Assembly (NCBI GenBank): GCA_934462945.1
Contig: CAKSJF010000099.1
Location: 1-6,462, forward strand
Source of the DNA: an uncultured Clostridia bacterium
GTDB taxonomy: Bacteria > Bacillota > Clostridia > UBA1381
Reading direction: 5' to 3'
DNA: 6,462 nt
Shown: piece after piece, positions 1-6,462 of the stretch
Layout of the letters: each line of letters begins with the position of its first letter
Numbering within the stretch: the stretch's first letter is position 1
Position numbers and translations under genes: made by a program
The notes under the pieces: generated by a model
Told to the model about the DNA's origin: nothing
The model's input: only the letters and a program-made list of their open reading frames with translations
Databases searched by the model: none

Positions 1-3000
1 TTTCGGATGCTGCAAAGGAATAGACATCACATCCGACCGAAACCGTCTCATTTTGTGATGTGACATTCAAATTCCGTGCATACATATCCTGTATAGATGC
101 AGGATGATAAATGCGGAGCTGATACGGAATCAGCGTACATGCCCCGTTTGCCATTGATTGCAGAACGATTTCTCCTTTTTCGTTGCTGATTTTCGGATGC
201 ACAAGTCTTCCGCAGAATTGATACTCCGGATTCTCCTCATCCAGTCTCATCACATAGAAGGAAACTTCATTCATCTTTTTCACAATCTTAATCCGGTAAC
301 GAATATTATTTTCCAGGGCAATTTCGTGATTGGATAAAAACGGATTGTCTCCCATTCTGCCGTTTTCATTCACCGAAATCATGCGGAATGTGTTATAGAG
401 CGTGTTGCCGGCACTGAAATAGAGATAATTGTAATACTGCATCTTTCCATCCTCATCTCGCTTGATATTCATAGAAATATCCAGCCGGTTTCCGTTGACA
501 AACATGTAATCAAATTCAATCACACCGTTGTCAAAGGTTTCCGAGGTTGTAATCGTGCCGAGACTGTTTAAAGAGAATACACCGTCCGAAATACCTCCGT
601 TTGAAATTGTCGCTCCGTCAAAATTCTCTGTTCCGGTTTGAAAATGAATCTCAGCATCCGGCTCTGCAAGCTTTACCTCCTCTGCAACCTCACAGACTGT
701 GATGCTATAAGGCGCAAGAGAAACGGTACTGCCAAGCTCCGAATGCTCCTCCGGCAGCGGAATCACAGACGGAAGTGAAGTATAGCTTTCTGTATAATTT
801 CCGTAATCCGGCAAAGGATCGTCGCTTCCATAGCTCCAGACTTTTTTTAGCCGCCTGTCCCCTACTGCTGCCTCTGCCGTCTGATTCGTCATATTGGAAA
901 AAACAACTGTCTGAATCTCACTTTCTGTACCAAAGCCATATGCGGTGACCTGGTTTTCCTCCTTTGGCGAAAGCTTATAATAGTACTCGTTTCCCGAGAG
1001 AATTTCTCCGATTTTCTGGAACATATACCAATTCGGAAGCTTTGTGTCATCCTGAATCACACCAAAGCTTTGCGGATCATTAAAATAATGATATGCCGCC
1101 ATGGTGATATTTTCATCATTTAAATAATTCATCAGTCTTGCCGCATAGCTGACTGCATTTCCAACGGATTTTGCATATTGCAGCCTTGCGCGTTCGCTCT
1201 CGCTCTGCGGCCAGAAATATTTATCATCATTCTGACTGCCTGCAAATCCAAACAAACCCGGAAGATCTCCAAATTCGCTGATCCAGATTTCTTTTCCAAA
1301 GTTTTTAAAAATGGTTTTTGCAGTGTTTTCTTCCTCTGCCATATGCTGTGCCTGACCGTTTAGAATATCGCGCGTTGACTTTACTTCCCAGAAATCCACA
1401 CCGCTGTAAGAATGCATCACGACCGCGTCGCAGTAATCTTTCAGCTCCATCATGTATTTATCCCAGACTGCAACCCTGCCGCCGTGCGTATTCGGATCTC
1501 CGCTTGTGTCAATGATTCCGCTTCTGAGCGGAATCGCAACCTTAATGCTGGGATCAATCGCTTTGATTTTCGGATATGCTTCCCGAACGCGATCCATGAA
1601 GCTTTCAATTGTCGGAAAATATTTTGCATACGCGTTATAATCGTAGGTTTCGTTCCCCATTTCAATAAAAATAGGTTGATCCGTCACCTTTCGGATTTCC
1701 CGAACCATTCCGGCTATATCATCCGCAGTGTCCGTATCCGCCGCCACAATCATATATGGAATCTCTGCCAATCTGCTTGCCGTGTAGATATTTTTCAGCG
1801 TATAGGACGGATAGCTTGCAGGCGTACCCTGGTATTTTCCGGTTTTCCAGTTGAACTGGTTCAGCATAAATCTTGTAAAATCAAGATGCAAATCCCGGAA
1901 GTACCCTGCATATTTTTCTTCCCGGTTTAAAATCGTTTCTTTATTTGTGACCGTATTGGTCTGATCCAGCGGACTTTGGTGCATACCGAAAAAATACTGC
2001 GGAATTTTTCGGTTCTCCCCCTCGGAAAATCTTGCTGTAAGCTTTTCCTCCGGCAATGGGAGAATCGTTACCGTAAACCGCCGCACGAAAGCCGGATTGT
2101 CCATACTTTGCATCGTGATCACAGAAGTGCCGGGTTTCTTTGCTTTGATGGACTTTTCATTATCCAAATTGCCGTATACCTCTGCATTATCATTAGAACA
2201 GCTCCATTTGATCCGCTTGTTTTCCACCGAATCCGGACGCATAACTGCACAGAGATTCAGCACCTCACCGACATAAAGTGTTTTTTGCTGCTGGTTAAAT
2301 CCAAACAGCTGAACCGGATCATAGCAGAAAACATCATAGCTGTCCTGAAAGCTCACATCTCCATCTGTTGCAGCTGCTGTAATAACGGTATGTCCGGCAG
2401 ACAGAAAATGCAGCGTTCCATCCGCATCCACCGAAACACATTCCGGATTTTCCGATGTGTATGTCACAGTCAGATTCTTCTGATTGACAGGAGCAACGCT
2501 TTGGGTTGCTCCTGTTTTACCCTGGACAATCTTCTTTTCAAAATAAAAATCACCCGGATCATCATGATAAATCTTAAAATCCACAATTTTAGCAATCATC
2601 TGCCGGGAGGAAAAGCTTACCGAACCGCTTTCTGAAAATGCGACATCTGCGCTTCCTGCAAGCATATACGCCGCCTCGTCTGCACGCTTGATGTAAACAC
2701 TGACTTTCTCATCTGTGCTCACAAGCTTTATGTCATAATCTGTATTTTCCTCCAGCGCATAATTTGCTCCGGGAAGAAGCGTTTCCGATTTAGACACTGT
2801 GCCGTTTTTGCAGAAATACCGAAGTGACTTTTCAGCTCCTACCCGCAGAATGAGGGTGAAATACTGATTTTCATTTTCTCTTGTGTTCAAAAGAAGCATC
2901 GCGTCACTTTTTGCCTGGCTAAACCGCGCTCTCATCATGAGCGTGCTTTTTCCCCAGCGTGTTGTTTCTCCGGCAATTGCCGCACTGCAATAACCGCGGT

Positions 3001-3211
3001 TATCGCTATACAAACCCGGTTCGTCTCCAATCGGATGAAATTGCTGTCGGGTTGTTGTCCATTGCCCCATACCGCCGGAAAAATCATCCGAAAATTGCAG
3101 AACTCCGACCTCACTCTCTGCATGAGCAAGCGGAAATACCACAGGATTCACAAGCTGTATCAAAAGCATGAACACCAACACTCTGCTCCATATGCTTTTT
3201 ATATGCTTCAT
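1..3211 (-). CDS. Secreted multidomain protein with a probable clan GH-A glycoside hydrolase domain (C-terminus beyond window)
   Basis: This is a probable exported polysaccharide-degrading enzyme. The frame is open for 1070 codons and is cut by the left edge. The ATG at 3211 follows GGAGG by 5 bases. Residues 1-31 form a signal peptide (KHIK, hydrophobic core, AHA before ESE). Visible order: jelly-roll LamG/DUF1080-like module (about 36-216); two bacterial Ig-like domains (about 218-298, with a Big_2-like 'VDADGTLHFLSAG' stretch, and 299-385); a TIM-barrel glycosidase (about 395-740); a beta-sandwich (about 741-845); a second jelly-roll module (about 850-1038). The barrel has Arg447 after a probable beta-2 strand, GNE with Glu521 as candidate acid/base, 'KAIDPSIKVAIP', MHSY with His600, and WISEFG with Glu646 as candidate nucleophile. 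The 125-residue gap between the two Glu suits clan GH-A. It recalls GH51, GH39 and GH79 enzymes, but I cannot assign a family or substrate. Confidence is high for a secreted glycosidase-like protein and low for specificity. It is last of the three visible co-directional genes. Confidence 0.85.
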   Translation of the reverse strand, partial: MKHIKSIWSRVLVFMLLIQLVNPVVFPLAHAESEVGVLQFSDDFSGGMGQWTTTRQQFHPIGDEPGLYSDNRGYCSAAIAGETTRWGKSTLMMRARFSQAKSDAMLLLNTRENENQYFTLILRVGAEKSLRYFCKNGTVSKSETLLPGANYALEENTDYDIKLVSTDEKVSVYIKRADEAAYMLAGSADVAFSESGSVSFSSRQMIAKIVDFKIYHDDPGDFYFEKKIVQGKTGATQSVAPVNQKNLTVTYTSENPECVSVDADGTLHFLSAGHTVITAAATDGDVSFQDSYDVFCYDPVQLFGFNQQQKTLYVGEVLNLCAVMRPDSVENKRIKWSCSNDNAEVYGNLDNEKSIKAKKPGTSVITMQSMDNPAFVRRFTVTILPLPEEKLTARFSEGENRKIPQYFFGMHQSPLDQTNTVTNKETILNREEKYAGYFRDLHLDFTRFMLNQFNWKTGKYQGTPASYPSYTLKNIYTASRLAEIPYMIVAADTDTADDIAGMVREIRKVTDQPIFIEMGNETYDYNAYAKYFPTIESFMDRVREAYPKIKAIDPSIKVAIPLRSGIIDTSGDPNTHGGRVAVWDKYMMELKDYCDAVVMHSYSGVDFWEVKSTRDILNGQAQHMAEEENTAKTIFKNFGKEIWISEFGDLPGLFGFAGSQNDDKYFWPQSESERARLQYAKSVGNAVSYAARLMNYLNDENITMAAYHYFNDPQSFGVIQDDTKLPNWYMFQKIGEILSGNEYYYKLSPKEENQVTAYGFGTESEIQTVVFSNMTNQTAEAAVGDRRLKKVWSYGSDDPLPDYGNYTESYTSLPSVIPLPEEHSELGSTVSLAPYSITVCEVAEEVKLAEPDAEIHFQTGTENFDGATISNGGISDGVFSLNSLGTITTSETFDNGVIEFDYMFVNGNRLDISMNIKRDEDGKMQYYNYLYFSAGNTLYNTFRMISVNENGRMGDNPFLSNHEIALENNIRYRIKIVKKMNEVSFYVMRLDEENPEYQFCGRLVHPKISNEKGEIVLQSMANGACTLIPYQLRIYHPASIQDMYARNLNVTSQNETVSVGCDVYSFAASE

Positions 3212-3216
3212 AAGAA

Positions 3217-3221
3217 CCTCC
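3217..3221 (-). promoter_or_regulatory. Ribosome binding site of the glycoside hydrolase gene
   Basis: AAAAGGAGG ends 5 bases before the ATG at 3211. It is the strongest visible Shine-Dalgarno of the three genes, and it fixes the start of the large open frame. A short hairpin sits immediately upstream of it (3226-3244). Confidence 0.85.
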
Positions 3222-3225
3222 TTTT

Positions 3226-3244
3226 CACGATCCAAAAGATCGCG
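3226..3244 (-). other. Short intergenic hairpin between the 397-aa gene and the glycoside hydrolase gene
   Basis: Read on the minus strand, CGCGATC and GATCGTG can pair over 7 positions (one G-U) around a TTTTG loop. This occupies about half of the 39-bp gap between two genes of the apparent operon. It is not followed by a U-run on the minus strand, so it does not look like a terminator for these genes. It could tune mRNA stability or translation of the glycosidase, or be chance. A T-rich stretch follows it on the plus strand, but no plus-strand gene is seen that would need a terminator. Confidence 0.3.
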
Positions 3245-3250
3245 TGGTTT

Positions 3251-4444
3251 TTATTTTTGCATAGGATCAGCCAAAGAAAATGCCGCGTCCGGACTTTCTA
3301 TGAGATAGATTCGGACATACTCGCCCGTTTTCATCTCCTCAAAAGAAAGGTTGAATGAATCGTTCTCAGAAAATTCCTTTGCCGCCATATCCACTAATAT
3401 CTCTGCGCCGTTCGCTTTCTGATAAACTGCGCAGACTGCTGTTCCGCTGATCGGCTGACGATAGTTTTTAGAAATCACTGCTGTTACTGTATCGCCCGAA
3501 ACTGCAATATCTTCCACAACCGCTGCCCGCTTTGGCATTTTCTGCGTCCGGAATTTTGCCGAAGCGCCCTTTGCAGGGAATCCCTCAACAGTTGTACAAT
3601 CCTTGATCAATTCCACCGTATACTCGCTGTCGTATTCCAGCCAATCCTTTAGCGTGATCGTGTATTCCTTTCCGGAAGCCTCCACCGCTCCGATCACATC
3701 TATTACTGTTCCGTCTGCTGTTTTCACCGCAAAATCTCCGGCTGCCGGAACTTGTGTCAATTCCGAGGACATTTCCACCGTCAGCTTTGTTCCCGGCTTT
3801 GCCATAATCTCGGTGTCCTTTGCATTCATTTCTGCACGCAGCGAATAAATCTTTACATTTTCTACCGTTGATTCCTTGAGGAAGGTCAGAATTACCTTTC
3901 CGGGATCTTTCACCATACTGTTAGAGCTAAAGTCTCCTGCATAGCGGAAATTTTCTTCTTTGCTTAAATTCTTTGTCCAGCAGCTGATTTTCTGTCCCTG
4001 CATCTGAACACGGATTCTGTATTTGTCACCGGAGGTAAATTCCGGATAGTCTGCGTCCTTTCTGTCGAGCAGTCCGTCATTCACCACAGTCTTTCCGTCT
4101 TTCTGGACAAGTCTATGTACCTGTTTCTCACCTGCATTAAAGTAGAGATAATTTGAACTGCTTCCGCTTTCGTTCTTTGACCAGCGTGTATAGAAAAACA
4201 TTTGCATTCCGCTTCCGGTGCAGAGCCAGTCACATTCTAAAAGAACATCTGTATAATCCTTTTGAGACATGACATCTCCCCAAACCTTTGTCGTCTGATC
4301 CGGGAGTGTTTCGGCCGGTTCAAGCGCAGAAATGTCAAGCCAGTCGCCGTTCGGCGTGTCCGTATCCGCAAAAGCGGGTACGGACAGCTGTACGAAAAGC
4401 AGAATCCAGGCTGCCATCCATATGCCTAATTTTTTTAATTTCAT
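3251..4444 (-). CDS. Secreted modular protein: jelly-roll, Ig-like domain and C-terminal tail, no catalytic domain (397 aa)
   Basis: The function is not known; a non-catalytic companion of the downstream glycosidase is inferred. Residues 1-26 are a signal peptide (KLKK, hydrophobic core, PAFA before DTD). A LamG/DUF1080-like jelly-roll follows (about 34-203), opening with GDWLDI and containing SQKDY, 'CDWLCTGSG' and 'YLYFNAGEKQVHRLVQKDG'. Next is an SbsA-type Ig-like domain (about 204-302; 'YDSEYTVELIKD', then KFRTQK), then a beta-rich C-terminal module (about 306-397) containing 'AVCAVYQKANG'. It is a clear paralogue of the 654-residue protein upstream: GDW-DI, TT--WG, SQK-Y and DW-CT-SG recur at matching places. 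It looks like that protein with one jelly-roll/Ig unit missing. The tail is diverged: it has YLIES where the paralogue has FVWDS. An ATG at 4456 would add four residues, but it overlaps the GGAG that serves the ATG at 4444, so 4444 is preferred. The gene begins 21 bp after the upstream stop, suggesting co-transcription. No anchor motif is visible. Confidence 0.9.
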   Translation of the reverse strand: MKLKKLGIWMAAWILLFVQLSVPAFADTDTPNGDWLDISALEPAETLPDQTTKVWGDVMSQKDYTDVLLECDWLCTGSGMQMFFYTRWSKNESGSSSNYLYFNAGEKQVHRLVQKDGKTVVNDGLLDRKDADYPEFTSGDKYRIRVQMQGQKISCWTKNLSKEENFRYAGDFSSNSMVKDPGKVILTFLKESTVENVKIYSLRAEMNAKDTEIMAKPGTKLTVEMSSELTQVPAAGDFAVKTADGTVIDVIGAVEASGKEYTITLKDWLEYDSEYTVELIKDCTTVEGFPAKGASAKFRTQKMPKRAAVVEDIAVSGDTVTAVISKNYRQPISGTAVCAVYQKANGAEILVDMAAKEFSENDSFNLSFEEMKTGEYVRIYLIESPDAAFSLADPMQK

Positions 4445-4450
4445 ACTAAA

Positions 4451-4454
4451 CTCC
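4451..4454 (-). promoter_or_regulatory. Ribosome binding site of the 397-aa protein gene (decides the start)
   Basis: GGAG lies 6 bases before the ATG at 4444. The upstream in-frame ATG at 4456 overlaps this element and is preceded by a stretch (TAAGACGACAGA) without a purine-rich site, which favours 4444. The signal peptide then begins MKLKK, a normal basic N-region. Confidence 0.7.
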
Positions 4455-4465
4455 ATTCTGTCGTC

Positions 4466-6430
4466 TTACTGTGCCAGCGCTCTCATCCCTGCATAAGAAT
4501 CCCAGACAAACAGTCTGCAATTCTTTTGGGTCAAATCTTCTCCTGCAAAGAATTGACGTGCATTCTCATCATCCTTTTGGGAAAGATTTTTGCTTTCTAC
4601 TGCCGACAACGCGCCGTTTTCCTGATAAACTGCGCAGATCACTGCTGCGTCCTCTACCCGGTCTGTTCCGGCAAACTGTGCCTTTGCACCGTCCGCACCG
4701 GCTGTTAATGTGTAGCTAAGCGCATTTAATGTACCGCCGGGCACATTTCCGCCTGCATAATTCTTTGTTCCCTCCGGAACGGTTACAACATAAGACTCAT
4801 ATGCCTTGACTCCGCCCGGAATCACAAACTGATAGGTGGTGTTTCCGCGTCTTTCACCCTTGATTCCATTACATTCAATCACGCCGGAAAGATCCTCTTT
4901 CGGTTCAATGGAATAGGTGATATAAATTGCCTCCTCATCCGCAGTCAGTTCCGCTTTGGAATCTGTTTCATAAATGGTGATATTGTTCCATGCAAGATTG
5001 TAACCGCTTGTATAAGATCCTTCCAGTCCAACCCTGCCCGGGGTCTGAACAAGATTATCGCTTGTGTAGTTTCCTGCAAAGGTATAATCCTCGTCATCCT
5101 CGCTCTTGACATAACAGGTTACTGAATTTCCGTTTGTAACATATCGGAAACGGTACTGCTTATTTGCTTCAAATGTCTTTGGGTAGTTTCCGCTGAAAAA
5201 CCCGTCTCCTACAACATTTGTTCCTGCTTTCCGGATGATACGTCTGATCTGATTTTCTCCCATAATTGCACGGAACCAGTTGAATGTGTTATCCTCTCCG
5301 ATTCCGGTACATACACCGATCGTCAGTCTGTCCGCCAGTGACTTTGCGTCAAATTCAACAATTGAGTTAGCAGCAATCTCACGCGTGGTTTTGATGGACA
5401 TCGCCCAGCCAAGCATAGCAGCTCCGTTTTGGATCACCGGATTTTCTACTGCATTTCCGTTGTCAATCACAACCACCTGACCTCTCCAGGAATCATCAGA
5501 AAAGCTTGCGTCAATTGTCGGGTCAAGGGTAAAAAGCTTTTCTGAACGATACGGAAGTCCGAGACTTGTTTTAACATCCAGCTTCAGCTGATAGGAAATA
5601 CCGGATTGAAACGGCGTCTCAAATTCAAGATTATATGCAGTATCACTTATTTTTTCGATTTTTTCCAATGCAAGGCTGTTATTTTCATAGTCTGCCAGGG
5701 AAACATTATACAGATTCAGCTCCTCTGCCGGTGCAGCGGAAAGGGTCATGGAAGCAGTTTTTGCACCTGTTTTAACCAGCTCTGCTGTCTCGTCCAGGGA
5801 ATAAATGCTGAAATGATCAATGACCGTACCGGCAGCCGGAATGGATATTGCAATATAACCGGGTTCTGTATTAAACAAGCCATCTGAAAAATAATCACCT
5901 GCATATTTCCATACCGGCTCATCTACCGATAAATCCTGCACCCACGCACTCATGGTGTCCTCTTTCATCTGCAGGCGGATTTTATAGGTATTCTGATTGA
6001 TAAAGGTCGGAAAATCATCTGCCTTATTCCGAAAAAGTGCATCGTTTGTCACCCATGGATTATTCGGGGTCATGTCAATATTCACCCCATCCTTTTTGAT
6101 GTACCGGTGCATCTGCGCCTCATTTGCAGAAAAGTAAGATGCATTTGCATTTTTTCGATCTGCGCTTTCCCGGAACACAATATGTGCCTGCTGACCGCTT
6201 TCGGTACATGTCCAGTCAAACTCTACAATCGCGTTTTCATAGGTCTTTTGACTTCTGAATTCACCCCATGTACCGGTTGTTTCCCCTGATAATACTTCGT
6301 TCGGAGTCTTGTTAAGAATGTCAATCCAATCACCGGAGATTGTCTCCTCAGCCCATACTGCCGGCTGCAAAGCCGTCAGTCCGATTGCTGCCGCTGCAAG
6401 CCATGCAGCCGTTTTCTTTGATTTCATCAT
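4466..6430 (-). CDS. Secreted modular protein with two jelly-roll/Ig-like units and an FVWDS-type C-terminal tail (654 aa)
   Basis: The function is not known; glycan binding or envelope association outside the cell is inferred from module content and context. Residues 1-27 form a signal peptide (MMKSKK, Ala/Leu-rich core, AVWA before EET). The mature part is tandem: jelly-roll 1 (about 34-212; GDWIDI, SQKTY, 'FDWTCTESG', 'ASYFSANEAQMHRYIKKDG'), Ig-like domain 1 (about 215-305), jelly-roll 2 (about 308-490; 'FRAIMGENQIRRIIRKAG', FAGNYTSDNL), Ig-like domain 2 (about 492-575), and a C-terminal module (about 577-654) with 'AAVICAVYQENG' and ending in FVWDSYAGM. Tails of that type are, to my recollection, frequent at the C-termini of secreted Clostridia proteins. 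I see no glycosidase catalytic pair, dockerin, LPXTG or SLH motif. Jelly-roll folds can be enzymatic, so a catalytic role is not excluded. An in-frame ATG at 6445 would add five residues, but it overlaps the GGAGG that fits the ATG at 6430. It is the first of three co-directional genes in the window. Confidence 0.9.
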   Translation of the reverse strand: MMKSKKTAAWLAAAAIGLTALQPAVWAEETISGDWIDILNKTPNEVLSGETTGTWGEFRSQKTYENAIVEFDWTCTESGQQAHIVFRESADRKNANASYFSANEAQMHRYIKKDGVNIDMTPNNPWVTNDALFRNKADDFPTFINQNTYKIRLQMKEDTMSAWVQDLSVDEPVWKYAGDYFSDGLFNTEPGYIAISIPAAGTVIDHFSIYSLDETAELVKTGAKTASMTLSAAPAEELNLYNVSLADYENNSLALEKIEKISDTAYNLEFETPFQSGISYQLKLDVKTSLGLPYRSEKLFTLDPTIDASFSDDSWRGQVVVIDNGNAVENPVIQNGAAMLGWAMSIKTTREIAANSIVEFDAKSLADRLTIGVCTGIGEDNTFNWFRAIMGENQIRRIIRKAGTNVVGDGFFSGNYPKTFEANKQYRFRYVTNGNSVTCYVKSEDDEDYTFAGNYTSDNLVQTPGRVGLEGSYTSGYNLAWNNITIYETDSKAELTADEEAIYITYSIEPKEDLSGVIECNGIKGERRGNTTYQFVIPGGVKAYESYVVTVPEGTKNYAGGNVPGGTLNALSYTLTAGADGAKAQFAGTDRVEDAAVICAVYQENGALSAVESKNLSQKDDENARQFFAGEDLTQKNCRLFVWDSYAGMRALAQ

Positions 6431-6438
6431 GATAAAAT

Positions 6439-6443
6439 CCTCC
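6439..6443 (-). promoter_or_regulatory. Ribosome binding site of the 654-aa protein gene (decides the start)
   Basis: GGAGG lies 8 bases before the ATG at 6430. The alternative in-frame ATG at 6445 runs straight into this element and has no Shine-Dalgarno of its own in the visible leader, so 6430 is the better start. A second ATG directly follows (6427), giving Met-Met; which of the two is used cannot be told. The 32 bases between 6430 and the right edge show no convincing promoter. Confidence 0.8.
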
Positions 6444-6462
6444 ATGTATTTCTATTTTCAGG

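Noticed and set aside
1412..1930. Plus-strand open frame of 172 codons
   Set aside because: It lies wholly antisense to the glycosidase-domain region of the large minus-strand gene. Its translation is Cys/Arg/Ile-rich with no domain pattern, and no ribosome binding site was noticed.
1976..2635. Plus-strand open frame of 219 codons
   Set aside because: It is antisense to the Ig-like domain region of the same gene. Composition is low-quality (many Cys, His, Arg) and no motif is recognisable, while the opposite strand gives coherent domains with catalytic and Ig motifs.
2935..3129. Minus-strand 64-codon open frame inside the N-terminal part of the glycosidase gene
   Set aside because: It is in a different frame from the long gene, which has a strong ribosome binding site, signal peptide and unbroken frame over the same bases.
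3222..3257. Possible rho-independent terminator on the plus strand (hairpin followed by T-rich stretch)
   Set aside because: The stem is imperfect on that strand, the T-rich stretch includes the stop codon and last codons of a minus-strand gene, and no plus-strand gene is seen that would end here.
3035..3358. Plus-strand 107-codon open frame spanning the gap between two genes
   Set aside because: It is antisense to the ends of two well-supported minus-strand genes, with no recognisable domain.
1..6462. Possible novel defence, mobile or regulatory RNA system
   Set aside because: No nuclease, recombinase, toxin-antitoxin, reverse transcriptase, repeat array or structured intergenic RNA is visible. 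The three genes are secreted modular proteins in an ordinary polysaccharide-degradation style arrangement.

Overview
The window looks like part of a chromosome from an anaerobic Firmicute, most likely an uncultured gut or rumen Clostridia. This rests on strong GGAGG-type ribosome binding sites, moderate base composition (in the forties of percent G+C by eye, not computed), Gram-positive-style signal peptides, and a C-terminal tail of the 'FVWDS' type that I associate with secreted proteins of such bacteria. The taxonomic call is an inference; there is no rRNA or other marker gene here.

All coding capacity is on the minus strand and reads right to left as one apparent operon of three secreted proteins. 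In order of transcription these are: (1) a complete 654-residue non-catalytic modular protein (6430 to 4466); (2) a complete 397-residue shorter paralogue of it (4444 to 3251), 21 bp downstream; (3) a very large multidomain protein starting at 3211, 39 bp further on, which stays open for 1070 codons and runs off the left edge. The third protein carries a probable clan GH-A (TIM-barrel) glycoside hydrolase domain, with a GNE acid/base motif and a SEFG nucleophile motif. It is flanked by Ig-like and jelly-roll modules.

One jelly-roll module, resembling the concanavalin-like LamG / DUF1080 (3-keto-disaccharide hydrolase-like) fold, occurs five times: twice in protein 1, once in protein 2 and twice in protein 3. 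The simplest reading is an extracellular polysaccharide-degrading set: one modular glycosidase plus two companion proteins that may bind the same glycan or the cell envelope. The substrate cannot be read from the sequence. No cell-wall sorting signal, dockerin or S-layer-homology domain is seen in the two complete proteins. The C-terminus of the glycosidase lies outside the window.

No RNA genes, insertion sequences, CRISPR arrays, transposases or DNA-level repeats were seen. The long open frames on the plus strand are antisense shadows of the three genes. The promoter (beyond the right edge) and the operon terminator (beyond the left edge) are not in the window.
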